A stretch of DNA of 64,000 nucleotides from Azolla caroliniana (lineage: Eukaryota; Polypodiophyta). The stretch lies in assembly GCA_043228905.1 (NCBI GenBank), contig JBHGNT010000016.1:9796001-9860000 (forward strand). The letters run 5' to 3'. Numbering within the stretch: position 1 is the first letter of the stretch; each line of letters begins with the position of its first letter. Made by a program: the position numbers and the translations under genes. The notes beneath the pieces are model-generated. The model made no database searches and was not told the DNA's origin. It worked only from the letters and a program-made list of their open reading frames with translations. Below are positions 31,681-43,122 of this stretch, piece by piece.

Positions 31681-33860
31681 GTCTGAGGTTCTTCAACCCT
31701 CTGCCGGCCGTTATCACACAACACAACATTCTATTTTCGTTTTCTTTGAAGAATAGAGAAGGGAGAAGAAAAAGACAAGAGCTTGCATCTCACTGTGTTA
31801 AATCACAAATTGGAGTAAGCCAGTCGGTTGTTCTCTGTTCCTGTGATTGTAACCGCTTGAGGGGAGCTCCTTGAGCAACAACCAACCCAATCGTGCTTCA
31901 TTTGGTTAAACAACATCTGAATAGGTCATCGGACACTATTCACCCGCTTGCTATAACCACCCGCTGCAGATTGGTCTCCCGACCATCCGACATCGACACC
32001 CGGTGCGACTAGTCCAATCATACCTCGTAGATCCAAGAGACTGTCGCAACCTCCGGAGAGGTACTCTCCCGGAATTTTCTTTACTGACGGCGGCGAAGTG
32101 ACGTCTTATGAAGAAGCATCGGCATCTGCCGATTCAGCCACCTGGCATCTGGCGATGGAGTCGGAAATGCACTCCATTCGAGCAAACAAGACTTGGGACT
32201 TGGTCAAATTACCGAAGAATTGACGTGCTCTTCCATGTAAGTGGGTCTATTGACTAAAAGAGACGTCCGACTCGACCAACCCAAAGTACAAGGCCAGATT
32301 AGTTGCGAAGGGATTTCGACAAGAATCTGGAGTCAACTTCGATGAAATCTTTTCACTAGTGGTGAAAATGACGACCCTTCATTTCATACTCGGCATTGTG
32401 GCTACCAACAACTTGGAGCTGATTCAGCTAGATGTAAAAACGACATTCTTCACGGTGACCTATAGAAGGAAATCTATATGGAGCAACTGAAAGGCTTTGT
32501 GGTATCAGGCCAGGAACATCTAGTCTGCAGAGTCTCTACGGCCTGAAACAGGCACGCCGACAGTGGTACAAGAAGTTCGATGACTTCATCCAATCGGTCG
32601 GCTTCTCAAAGAGCGGTGAGGACCACTATCTCTTCACCAAAATAGCTCAAGACGGGTCTCCCGTCTTCCTCATAATCTACGTGGATGACATGCTACTCTC
32701 CGGTCGGCATGCTGGAGAGCTCACCGAACTTGTTCGGAAACTGCGGTTGAAGTTTCCCATGAAGGACCTCGGTCCAGCAAGACACATACTCGATATGAAG
32801 ATTAGTCGGCATCGCAATACACGACAACTTTTCTTATCTCAAACCGACTACATCATACATGTCTTGGAACACTTCAACATGCACTCGGCCAAGTCTACTT
32901 CAACCCCGCTCCCCATCAACCTTCGGCTATCTCAGTGAGACTGCTCGACATCCGGTTCGGAGGGGGAAGATATGAAGTCGGTACCGTATGCACCGATAGT
33001 CGGCTCCCTTATGTACGCGATGGTCGCGACACGGCCTGATATTTCTCACGCGATAGGAGTCGTCAGCAGATTCATGCACAACCCCGGCTGATCACACTGG
33101 AACGCAATCAAGCATGTGTTCAAATATCTAGCTGGCACAAAAGACCATGACATTCTTTTCGGCCCGAACTCAACCTCAGGCGTAGTCGGTTACACCGACT
33201 CGGACTTCGCCGGCTATGTGGATAGTCGGATATCAACAACCCGATACTATTTCAAATTCGGCAATGGAGAAATCTCGTGAAAGTCAAAACTTCAGGACTG
33301 CACAACCACCTCAACAACTAAACCAGAATATGTAGTTACGTCCGACACGGCAAAAGAAGCTTTATGGCTCGGTTGGCTGGCGCACACGTTTCGACAAGTC
33401 GACTCCGACTTGGCTCCAGTTGTCTACAACGACACTGAGGGTGTTGTTGCCTTGTCCAAAAATCCGGTTCACCACAACACCTCTAAGCATATCAACGTTC
33501 GATATCACTTTGTTCGGGACTGCGTCATCTCAGGGAAAATCGGTCTCGAGAAGATATCCACAACCGATAATGTCGTAGATGGAATGACCAAGTGTCTTTC
33601 GGCGGATCGTTTCCGGTCCCTTAGGCACCATATGGGCGTAACGAAAAATCGGTCTGATTAAAGTCGGACACACAGCACAGGATGGTTTTGGACCACCGAC
33701 ATCGGTTCTCGGAGGATCGGCTTCAGCTCTTCCGACCCGACCGGTTCGGTCCTCTGTCTTCGGATCTTGCTGACTCTGACAAAACCGATCTGTCCGATAA
33801 ACCGTATACATATACATGTAATTCTTTAGATAACCCATGTATACGCCCATTACGGGGGAG
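31681..33860 (+). pseudogene. Copia pol: RT and RNase H, gag to integrase deleted
   Basis: After a ~360-bp leader the sequence goes directly into RT: LAMESEMHSIRANKTWDLV (32150), KYKARLVAKGFRQESG (32285), VKMTTLHFILGIVATNN (32365), LIIYVDDMLLSGRH (32670-32710, YVDD intact), then RNase H (GYTDSDFAGYVDSR near 33190, NTSKHINVRYHFVRDCV near 33475) and a polypurine tract ACGGGGGAG before the 3' LTR. Gag, protease and integrase are missing. Several frameshifts and stops. Confidence 0.85.
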
Positions 33861-33896
33861 TGTCGAATACGAGTGTATAATGGCCGTATTCACATT
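33861..33896 (+). mobile_element. 3' LTR remnant (36 bp)
   Basis: TGTCGAATACGAGTGTATAA and the next 16 bases match the 5' LTR at 31362, then the sequence switches to copia gag. The rest of the LTR is deleted at this junction. Confidence 0.85.
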
Positions 33897-36352
33897 TGGG
33901 ATGCTAGGACACCGAAGGATGCTTGGGGAAATCTGAAAAAGATTTTCGCCACGAGCACCACAGCCAAAAAGCTTCAACTCAGATAAGAGTTGAGCAATGT
34001 CGATGAGTATGGAAAATGTTGTACACGAAGGCAGATCGGCCCCACGGTCGTGGTGGAAGAGGCATAAATTGATCGAAATGCCGACAACAATTTTAGATCC
34101 TCCACGGGTAGGGGGAGTCAAGGCGGTGCCGGAGGTCGGGAAGGAAAGGCCGCAACGGATTGTTGGTATTGTGGTCGAAAAGCCCACAAAGAGAGAGAGA
34201 GAGAGAGAGAGAGTGCTCGAAAAAGCGAGCCGATTCAGACCAGGCCGGTTCAAGCTGCGGAGACGCGGATAAGCGTTAGAGATCGCACTATGCCAGAGGC
34301 TCAGGGTGAGCCAAAACAGGCCCATCCTTCATGATGAAGCACAAAGACAACTCAATGGCAGTGAACACCTCAAGGTCGAACAAGGTGTAGAATATGGATT
34401 CAGGCGCGTCGAACCACATGATGAATCACAAGGAGTGGTTCTCGACTCTAGAAAAGCCTGAGAAGCCGGGGGTCGTTGAAACTAGCGATGGCACCACTCA
34501 CCTCATTGAACACATAGGAGATGTCCCTCTAAGCCATGTTTACCAGAAGGGAATCATGCATAATGTCTTGCATGTGCCCACAATCACCAAGAATTTGGTG
34601 TCGGTCGAACAGATTGTCGATCAGGGCACGCAAGTTCGATTTACTCATCTCCTCTGCTTCATCAAAGAAGAAGGCAAGATAATCGTGCAAGGGCACTGAG
34701 AAGGGAGGATGTTCATCTTCAAGACCAACGACGTAGGCACCATTATGTTTGTGAAATGATAGAAAGTTGAATCAAGTATCAACTTGTGGCACAAGCGGTT
34801 CGACCACATCAATTTCCCACAGCTTCAAGAGATATAGACGAAAACCATCATTTTCGGCTTCCCGAAATTCAGTGGCCGAGAGGACCAAGTCTACGAAGCC
34901 TGCCAAATGAAGGAAATCAGAGCTGAACAAGCTTGATTTGATCCAGTCGAATATATGGGGACTGACGGAAAATGTGAGTATTGGTGGAAGTCGTTACTTT
35001 GTAACCTTCATTGATGACTACACTCGGCACACTTGGGCATGCTTGATCAAGAAAAAAAAACAAACTATTCTCCTGCTTCTTGAAGGTGAAAAGCCTTGCC
35101 GAGCGGGAGATAGACCGAAAGATCAAGTGCTTAAGGTTCAATGGTGGGAAGGAGTACTTTTTCGATCAGTTCTCTGGCTATTTGTAAAAGGAAGGAGTTT
35201 GACACAAATTCTCTTTCAGATACACGCTGCAACAAAATGGTGTGGCCGAAAGGAAGAATCGGACGATCGAAGAAGAGGCTAGGGAAATGCTTGAAGAGAA
35301 GCATATGCCAAAGTTTTTTACTAGGTCGACGCCGTTAGGACGGTGGTATACCTGCAGAATCGGACTTCTGCAAATGGAAGAAACCAAATTTGGCACACTT
35401 GAGGGTTTTCGGTAGCATTGCATATGTGCATGTGCCGAAAGAGACGCAGAGGAAGCTAGATGCGAAAGCCAAGAAGTGCATTCTCATCGGCTACTCGGAT
35501 GAGCAAAAGGGTTATAAGTGTTATAACCCCCGAATGAAAGATGTCCGAGTAAGAAAAGATGTCGTTTTCAATGAGTCAACTTCATGGTATTTGCTTTCAC
35601 CTCTAACTCCCATCCACTCCATTCCGAATTTTGAGAATGAGGCTAGTGAGGCCGATGTGCCCCTAGTGGAAGAAGAAGTCAGAACTCTAGAAGAGAGTCC
35701 GATCTCATTTCCACCAAGTGGGCCGAATGAGCGGCTGAGTCGGATTGACTAATCAAATGATGAGCCGGCAAGCAATGGAGACATGGCCGTGCAAACCCCA
35801 TGCTAGAAACCGACGAGATGGGTTATGCACAAGGTACCGAGGCCGAAATGTCAAATTAAAGTGAATCTGACACGGCTAGAAGCAAGGAGGGACCTCCGAA
35901 AACAAAGTCGAAGTCGGCCGAGAGGGCCACGAAATCGGCGAACTAGAAGTTACACTGATCCACCAGCTAGAAGAATCTCGTAGTTCGGTATGGGTACAGT
36001 AAGTATATGGCGCATATGGCAAAGGTGGAAAATGTGTGTGAGCTAGAGAGCTACGTAGAAGTGGCGAAGGACACAAACCGCCATGGAGGAAGAGATGCAT
36101 GCACTGGCGGAGACCAAAACGTGGGACTTGGTTGACGTTCCGAAGGGAGTGAAGCTGATCGGATGCAGGTGGGTGTACAATGTCAAGTACAACGCCGACC
36201 ACTTGGTCAACCGATATAAGGCCCGATTCGTGGTGAACAGAAATACAACATTGACATGATGAGACCTTCGCGCCGGTTGCGAAGATGACAACTGTCTGTG
36301 TATTGCTGACAGTAACAACGGCAAAGGGGTGTCATTTACATAAGATGGATGG
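33897..36352 (+). pseudogene. Copia fragment: gag end, protease, integrase, RT start
   Basis: Gag C-terminal part (a TPKDAWGNLKKIF-type reading near 33910) and linker with one 56-bp-type unit (near 34255), protease MDSGASNHMMNHKEW at 34394 through FTHLLCF near 34655, GAG_pre-integrase remains near 34790-34930, integrase from 34938 where the catalytic block reads IQSNIWG instead of the usual H-S-D, AERKNRTIEE near 35245 retaining Glu, then MAHLRVFGSIAYVHVPK (35390) and RT start (a DLVDVPKGVKLIGCRWVYN-type reading near 36125, FAPVAKMTTVCVLL near 36270). A GA microsatellite (34190-34212) sits in the gag linker. Both ends are truncated. Confidence 0.8.
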
Positions 36353-36829
36353 ATTTCGGTTCAAACTATCATGACCCAAGCTTCGAAGAAGATGTCAACA
36401 TCCAAGAAAAGAAAATAGCAATTAACAAGAAGACAATAACATGACAAGATGACAAGAATTGGTATTACCATAAACCAAGATTACAAGGTGATTGAAGACT
36501 GACCTGTTAAACCGGAATGGTTCAACACTAAGAAGATATTCTACTTATATAGTTTATGATCGCCATTTGGCATACATGTTGTGTGTCACTTGGCGTACAA
36601 CGGGCATGCCATTTGGCGGTCATGCATTGTGTCTAGCGCTCCATAATTTTTGAATAATAACAATATGAAAATATATTTGTTAGTTAAAATGAGTGGGTGT
36701 AATGGTTAGAGTGTAAGACGCTTGTTTAAATGTCACAAGTTCAAATCTGAATATTGACATTTTGTGACACTACACGAACTCATAAGTTAGTTTTACTCTA
36801 TCGGCCAGTACGTCCACGAACCCATCTCA
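36353..36829. other. Non-coding spacer with SINE-like segment
   Basis: AT-rich and non-coding. Around 36689-36760, GTAATGGTTAGAGTG and CAAGTTCAAATCTGAA resemble tRNA A- and B-boxes at tRNA-like spacing. It is preceded by CATGCATTG/AAAATATA sequence like that near 1345-1490, supporting one dispersed family. Confidence 0.4.
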
Positions 36830-37760
36830 CAGTTTGTGATTCAGTTCCATAATATCTGGCACCAGCTAACATGGTAGCCCATGGACGATGACATTAAGGA
36901 AACCTTCTTGTGGCCTTGCGCGAGCCCGAGTACCTTCATCGTAAACTTGTCGTGAAGACTCCGCTTTAGCTTTTTTATTTCGGCCTCATTGATCCTTGCT
37001 ATCAGCATGTCATCGACATATAGGATCAAATATATCCGAGACTCGTTAGCCAGTTGCCGAGTATATAGACATGGGTTGGAGTCAAACTGGTTGTAGTCGA
37101 ATTGTCGGATGTATGAGTCAAACTTATGGTACCACATCCTTGGTGGTGCCTATTTTAAGCCATAGAGGCTCTTCTTCAATTGACATATGAGATGACCTTC
37201 CTACCTCGTCGCCGAGAAGCCAACCACTTGAGACATGTAAATGTCTTCCTCTAGATCTCTGTGTAGGGATGTTGTCTTTACGTCCATCTGCTCGAGCTCT
37301 ATGTCTTCTGTTGCTACGACCCCAAGTAGGAGTTGAAGGGTGTAGGGATGTCGTCTTTACGTCCATCTGCTCGAGCTCTAGGTCTTCTGTTGCTATGACC
37401 CCAAGTAGGAGTTGAAGGGTGGTCATTTTGACTATTGGTGAGAATATCTCGTCGTATCGACCCCATGTTCTTGTTTGGAACCCTTGGTGATGAGCCAAGC
37501 TTTGTATTTGGGTTTCTCTGAGTCAGATACATATTTGTATCTGAAGACCCATTTGCAAGGCAAAAACTTCCTTCCTGCTGGTAGTTCGACCAGCTCCCAT
37601 GTATTTCTGATGGATCGAGTCCATCTTGAATCTCATGGCTTGTAGACATGTATCGACATTAGGTGAGGATATAGCTTCTTCATATGTGCTTGGTTCGCAT
37701 GCATCACTGTAGTTGACGTAGTCGAGGCCTAGTTAATAGAACTCTGCTAGCCTTCTGACT
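36830..37760 (-). pseudogene. Antisense copia RT
   Basis: Antisense frames give FSPIVKMTTLQLLLGVIAT, LELEQMDVKTTSLH, FDSYIRQFDYNQFDSNPCLY, YLILYVDDMLIARI (near 37017) and KFTMKVLGLAQG. A 79-bp segment is tandemly duplicated at 37261-37418, repeating the DVKT block. Part of the antisense element whose gag and 5' LTR lie to the right; protease and integrase are deleted. Confidence 0.8.
37261..37418 (-). repeat. 79-bp tandem duplication in copia RT
   Basis: GTGTAGGGATGT...CTCGAGCTCTA recurs at 37261 and 37340 with a few mismatches, duplicating part of the RT coding sequence out of frame (79 is not a multiple of 3). Confidence 0.85.
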
Positions 37761-37889
37761 CGTCTGGATCTCTTAAGTGCCGATTTTGTCGGTTTGATTT
37801 ATTCAGTCGACTCGGTCGGCCGATCGGTATTGCTTGTATAACTCGCCCCTGTAATAGGATTTTCACGATGTCACGTGGAGGTTCTGGAA

Positions 37890-38696
37890 CTGTTGTCAAC
37901 ATTTTGATTATGCCTCAAGTTCTACTCCTATCGACCACCTCCATTGTGTGCCGACTCGCCTCATCCACCACGACCCTGGGGATGATCCTGCTCTATGTAC
38001 AACATCTTGTTGTCAATGTGCATACTTGTTGACGCACCTGACTGGTTTTCTTCTACGAGCAACATCGATTGAAGCTCGAAAAACGGAGGTGTATTCTCCC
38101 TTGTGTAGACCCCCATTTGGAATGCTCCGAACTTCAATGCCAACCCTCCGAGGCAAACCTGCAACATTTCGTCCTCCTCGACATTCACATTGACAAAGGC
38201 GAGGGAGTCGCAGATCTCCTTGATCTTGGAGGTGTAGTCAGCCTCTGACATCTCTATCTGTCGGACATTGCTCAACTTCTATTTGAATTGAAGCTTTTTG
38301 GTTGTGGTGCTTGCAGTGAAAATCTTTTTCAGATTTCCCCAAGCATCCTTCGGCATCCTTGCATCCCGAACGTAGCTCAAAAGTTGATCGCTCACATAGG
38401 ATGCAAAGCAGAAGAGAACTTTGCTTGCTCCCTGTTCCTATGCCAAGAAATCTTTGTGTGTCAACTCAGGTGCTGCATCATTAGCTCCTTCGACATAACT
38501 CTAGTAACCGTGCCCGAGTAGGTACTAGTGCATCTTGTACGACCAAGATGCGTAGTTGGTCCTATCGGGCTTTTCGGTCAGAAGTGAGCTTCCCATTCAT
38601 CCATGTTCTTGTCTTTTCTCTTCCGAAAACGAGAAAACTTTGCTTTGACTTGTTTGCCAGCTTTTATGTCCGATGCAGAGGATTTTCAACCCTCGT
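37890..38696 (-). pseudogene. Antisense copia gag
   Basis: Antisense of 38590-37900: KPDRTNYASWSYKMH, LLGHGY, a DARMPKDAWGNLKKIF-type reading, SNVRQIEMSEADYTSKIKEI, NVNVEEDEMLQVCLGGLA, YTRENTPPFFELQSML. This is the UBN2/retrotran_gag_2 type domain. It starts just inside the primer-binding site at 38697 and has several stops. Confidence 0.8.
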
Positions 38697-38708
38697 GCTC
38701 TAATACCA
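38697..38708 (-). promoter_or_regulatory. Primer-binding site variant (antisense)
   Basis: Antisense TGGTATTAGAGC, one change from the initiator-Met type site, directly next to the LTR at 38709. Confidence 0.85.
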
Positions 38709-39086
38709 TGTGAAAGAATATGTGTGCGGAAGCGTGTGCGATAGACACTAAGTACACAATCGGTTTCGAAAACTCGACAATTAGGTATACACAGAGAATG
38801 GCGAGAGAGACAGAGAGAGCAAACAATAACTTCTATTATGAATAATGAATACTCTACACATACACTTTGCTCAGTGAGCACTTTTTATACAAGTCCCTGA
38901 CAAGTGGGGTTGACACAAGTACCATAAGTACTTGAATGCTCATAAATGAGCTTGACACTAATTCTTCCTACAATATTCCTATTTACTATAATAGGAATAT
39001 ATGCCCTCAACGATGTTTCGGAATCTTGACTCTCGACTCTCGGCTTCTTTAGTCGATTCGGCCCATGTTGAGCTTGTCTCTCAACA
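38709..39086 (-). mobile_element. Antisense 5' LTR (TGTTGAGAGAC family)
   Basis: Antisense starts TGTTGAGAGACAAGCTC (39086) and ends TTCTTTCACA (38709). Contains a TATAAAAAGTGCTCAC TATA region near 38893. It splits a sense copia RNase H region that resumes at 39087. Confidence 0.85.
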
Positions 39087-39963
39087 GGACAGATTGTCGG
39101 AAGCCTTATATATTTGACCATCACCTGACCTGATCTCAGCTATCCAGTCGGTCTAATCAATTAATTTATGTTGCAACCGATGCCCGACCACCTTCAGTGC
39201 GCACATCGAATCTTGCGATATGTGAGCATCACGAAGGATAGAGGGTTGTTATATCGGGCAGGTGCAGTCGAAAAGTTAACCAGCTAAACATATGCCAACT
39301 GGGATGGACGCGCGGATAATTGCCAATTGACATCAGGATATGCATTCTCCTTAGGTGCGACAAGAAGTAGCCAATAGTGGCATTATCGAGCACTAAGGCC
39401 GAGTACAGAGGCGTGGTTGTCACGACATGCAAAGCCATCTGGCTGAAGCAGCTATTGAAAGATCTAGAGGTAGAGATGTCTGATCCAACAACCATGTACT
39501 ATGACAATGTGAACAGTATCCAGTTAGCCAAGAACCTTGTCTTCTACTTTCAGACGAAGCACATAGAAGTGCACTACCACTTTGTGTGCGAGCGTGTCCT
39601 CTCGGGTGAAGCGGAACTACAATATGTTCTGACTGATCGATAGGTCGCCGACATCTTCACCAAACCTCTCAGACTCAACAAGTTGCGGCAATTCTCGAGC
39701 ATACTTGGTTGCCAACACCTCGATGTGCTGAACTTGAGGGGGAGAGTAGAATCGGCTGAGGAAGCTGAATCCAACGAGAAAACGATTGGAAGAAAACCGG
39801 CTAAGGAAAGAACAACCAATTGTAAGGGAAGCGAAACGAGAGAGCCAAAGCCAAAGCCAACCGAACAAGGGGGAGGCAAAACCAAGAGAGGCAAGATAGG
39901 TAGCAGAGCCAAGAAGGGCAGAGCCGACCTAAAGATGATTTCTAGGACCATGATATGGTTGGA
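39087..39963 (+). pseudogene. Copia RNase H end and 3' tail
   Basis: Frames show ALYI/TITRPDLISAIQSV, HLQCAHRILRYVSITKD, ALSSTKAEYRGVVVTTCKA (39377), IWLKQLLKDLEVEM, a KHIEVHYHFVCERVLSG block (39557) and a TSPNLSDSTSC-type reading, all typical of copia RNase H and the connection to the 3' end. It passes GAGGGGGAG (39736) and a polar lysine-rich tail before the LTR at 39964. Multiple stops. Confidence 0.8.
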
Positions 39964-40374
39964 TGTTGAGAGACTAACTCAACATGGGCCAGATCAGATG
40001 AAGACCGATCGGCTAGGCTTGGATCGGTTGAAGGAGCTGAGAGCCGAATCGGATGGAGACCGATCTGCTAGGCCAGATAGACTGGAGAAGCCGGCAGGCC
40101 GTTTGGGCCTATATTCCTATTCATAGAAATAGGAATATCTTTAGGAGTTAGTGTCAAATGCTCTTTATGAGCATTGAATTGCGGATAGTGCTCGTGTCTA
40201 TGTTAGAGGGTTGTATAAAAGTGCTCAGTGAGCACAATTGTATTGAATTAAGTTTTGTGGTTTCTCTCTCTCTCTCTCTCATACACAAATTGTGTATTCT
40301 CCATTCTCTTTGTTGATAGTGTTCAGCTTAGCCGACTGTGTTTATGTACAAACTATCGCATCTTATTTTCTACA
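39964..40374 (+). mobile_element. Copia LTR, 3' LTR of the preceding fragment
   Basis: TGTTGAGAGACTAACTC to TTTCTACA. TATAAAAGTGCTCAGTGAGC region near 40214 and a CT microsatellite. The next LTR of the same family begins only 75 bp further. Confidence 0.8.
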
Positions 40375-40449
40375 TAATACTTCATAGTTCTTTTCCTATT
40401 GCTTTAGTTTCCTACTAGTACTAATATTCTATGACTTAACACAAGAATG

Positions 40450-40906
40450 TGTTGAGAAGCAAGCTCAACATGGGCCGAATCGGCTTAATAAGCCGAGAGC
40501 CGGATCAAATAAGGACTGATCATCTAGGCTCAGATTGGGTGAAGAAGATGGGAGGTGGATCAGTGGAGAGCCGGATTAGCTGGGAGCTAGCCAGCCATTA
40601 GAGGCCTACACTCCTACTTTAGTAGGTAGGAATAACTTTAGGAGTTAGTGTCAAATTCTTTTATGTGACCATTAAAGTACTGACAATACTTGTGTTAGCC
40701 TGTTGTTAGGGCTTGTATAAAAGTGCTCATTGAGCACAGTCATATGTACAAAGAGCATTTTATTTTTGAATTGAGTTACTTTAGTCTTCTGCTCTCACTA
40801 TCTCTCTCTCACTTACTCTATATCCTCCTACTCTCTATCTTTTCTCTGTTGCTATCTGGCTAAGCCAATTGTGTTCTGTTTGTAGTGTCTGCATGTCATC
40901 TTTACA
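40450..40906 (+). mobile_element. Copia 5' LTR
   Basis: TGTTGAGAAGCAAGCTC to CATCTTTACA, immediately followed by TGGTATCAGAGC. TATAAAAGTGCTCATTGAGC near 40716. Confidence 0.85.
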
Positions 40907-40918
40907 TGGTATCAGAGC
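40907..40918 (+). promoter_or_regulatory. Primer-binding site (initiator Met tRNA type)
   Basis: TGGTATCAGAGC directly after the LTR. Confidence 0.9.
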
Positions 40919-41191
40919 ACAATGGTTGAGAATCCCCTGTTATCGACAAGTGCTTTAGCACAAACAAACAAGCACTTAATTTTCAGACAATTATAGACAG
41001 GATAAATGGACTAAGGAATGGGCGGTGCTCTTCCGACAGAGAAGTTGGACAAAAGCAACTATGCATCATGGGAATACAAGATGCACCAGTACCTGCTCAG
41101 GCATGGCTATTGGAGTTATATCCATGGAGAAAACAAGGTAGCGCTAGAGTTGACACACAAGGATTTTTTGACGAGGGAGTAGGCGGCAAGT

Positions 41192-42055
41192 AGAGCCTTG
41201 TACTACCTTGCATATTGTGTCCACGAACATTCGAGATGCACAAACACCAAACGAGGTTGGGAAAATTTGACTAAGATTTTTGTCGCAAGTACCATGGCCT
41301 GCAGGTTGCAGTTCCATCAAGAGCTCAACAATATCCAACAGAGGGATATGACTGTGACAGACTACACCACGAAGATCAAGGAAATCTGTGATGCATTGGG
41401 GTCCATCAATGTGACAGTGGACGAGGATGAAATCGTACAACTTTGCCTTGATGGTCTAGCGCAGAGGTACGGGCTGATTAGAGCCTTGTACTACCTTGCA
41501 TATTGTGTCCACGAACATTCGAGATGCACAAACACCAAACGAGGTTGGGAAAATTTGACTAAGATTTTTGTCGCAAGTACCATGGCCTGCAGGTTGCAGT
41601 TCCATCAAGAGCTCAACAATATCCAACAGAGGGATATGACTGTGACAGACTACACCACGAAGATCAAGGAAATCTGTGATGCATTGGGGTCCATCAATGT
41701 GACAGTGGACGAGGATGAAATCGTACAACTTTGCCTTGATGGTCTAGCGCAGAGGTACGAGCTGATTAGAGCCTTGTACTACCTTGCATATTGTGTCCAC
41801 GAACATTCGAGATGCACAAACACCAAACGAGGTTGGGAAAATTTGACTAAGATTTTTGTCGCAAGTACCATGGCCTGCAGGTTGCAGTTCCATCAAGAGC
41901 TCAACAATATCCAACAGAGGGATATGACTGTGACAGACTACACCACGAAGATCAAGGAAATCTGTGATGCATTGGGGTCCATCAATGTGACAGTGGACGA
42001 GGATGAAATCGTACAACTTTGCCTTGATGGTCTAGCGCAGAGGTACGGGCTGATT
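41192..42055 (+). repeat. 288-bp tandem triplication inside gag
   Basis: Identical boundaries start at 41192, 41480 and 41768, spacing exactly 288 bp (96 codons). I see one clear difference between units (TACGGGCTG versus TACGAGCTG at the second unit's end). Near identity in otherwise decayed DNA implies recent amplification or an assembly artefact. Confidence 0.95.
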
Positions 42056-42493
42056 AGATCAGCAATTTGCATGAGGGAGAAAGCTCTCACTTTCTTTGAC
42101 CTGTAATCGATGCTTCTAATCGAACAAAACCACAAAGGTGCATCAAGGAATGTGCACTCTGACAGACAGATGTTGTACACGACGGCAGATCAGTAATGTG
42201 GTCGTGGAGGACAAGGTGGATCGGCACACAATGGTAGCGGCCGACAAGAGCAAAACCGAAGGCACAAAGGTGGTCCTGACAATTATGGACACAAGCAAGG
42301 GCAGTCAAGGTGGAGCCGGAGATAAACAAAACAAATTTATCGATTGGTATTGCGACTGAAAACGCCATAGAGAAAGCGAGTGTTGGAAGAAGAAGGCCGG
42401 TTCGGACAAATCTGGATCATGTAGAGCCGAACAGAGAAACCGACGGTGATCGCAATACGCCAAAGGATTAGGAGGACCCAGAACAGGCCCAAC

Positions 42494-42498
42494 CTTTG
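42494..42498 (+). other. Target-site duplication CTTTG (left)
   Basis: CTTTG precedes TGTTGATGGG; repeated at 45259-45263. Removing the insert and one copy restores the G-P-T-F-V-M-K-H reading of the host copia element. Confidence 0.92.
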
Positions 42499-43122
42499 TG
42501 TTGATGGGTAGGGGGTGAAGCCAAGAATGGTTGCACCCCCCTCCCAAGGGAGTTGAGCGTGAGGAAAAGAGAGAATAAAACAAAGAGTGACACAATTATT
42601 AAGAGGCAAAAACTACTACTCCTATTCATGTCCCCTATGGTGGGGCCATATGGGTACATTACATGAGGGTCACAATTCAAGAACATCCAATGAGGCTTGT
42701 AATAGCCTTCTAACAACCTAGAGCCACTTTATAACACTATTCATTTTTGCACACATTCACATAAATGTGCACGTGTTTACGCATATAATATACTCACAGT
42801 TACTCTTTGCACACTTGCACACATTTACAACACAGTATATTATATGTATAAACACGTGCACATTTATGTAAATGTGTGCAAAAATAGAATAGTGTTATAA
42901 AGTGGCTCTAGGGTGTTAGAAAGCTATTACAAGCCTCATTGGATGTTCTTGGATTATGATCCTCATGTAATGTACCTATATGACCTCATCATAGGGGACA
43001 TGAATAGGAGTAGTAGGTTTTCCCTCTTAATAATTGTGTGTGTGTGTCTCTTCTCTCTCTCTCTCACGCTCAACCCCCTTGGGGCTAGAGCTGTTCTTGG
43101 CTTCACCCCCCACCCATCAACA
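42499..43122. repeat. Palindromic left LTR (arms ~295 bp)
   Basis: 42499-42797 is the reverse complement of about 42829-43122, with ~30 bp between. Both arms match the 3' two-thirds of the LTR at 44794-45258 (CATTGGATGTTCTTG, GGGGACATGAATA, CTCTTAATAATTGTGT, CACGCTCAAC blocks). The left arm is therefore an inverted U5-side copy in place of the normal U3 end. Confidence 0.9.

Larger units (their letters stand above)
41019..42498 (+). pseudogene. Copia gag with an in-frame internal triplication
   Basis: Likely start at 41019. An early frameshift near 41040 leads into KLDKSNYASWEYKMHQYLL, the UBN2-type gag N-terminus. A TAG at 41180 follows. From 41192 a 96-codon segment (ALYYLAYCVHEHS through CLDGLAQRYG) is present three times in frame. 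After it, REKALTFFDL, a histidine-rich linker and a degraded zinc knuckle (C-D-stop-KRHRESEC-WKK near 42350) follow. The reading G-P-T-F is cut at 42494-42498 by LARD D and resumes at 45264. Confidence 0.85.

Noticed and set aside
42740-42900. Origin or matrix-attachment region in the AT-rich hairpin loop
   Set aside because: The AT-rich inverted segment is explained as the centre of the palindromic LTR; nothing else points to an origin.
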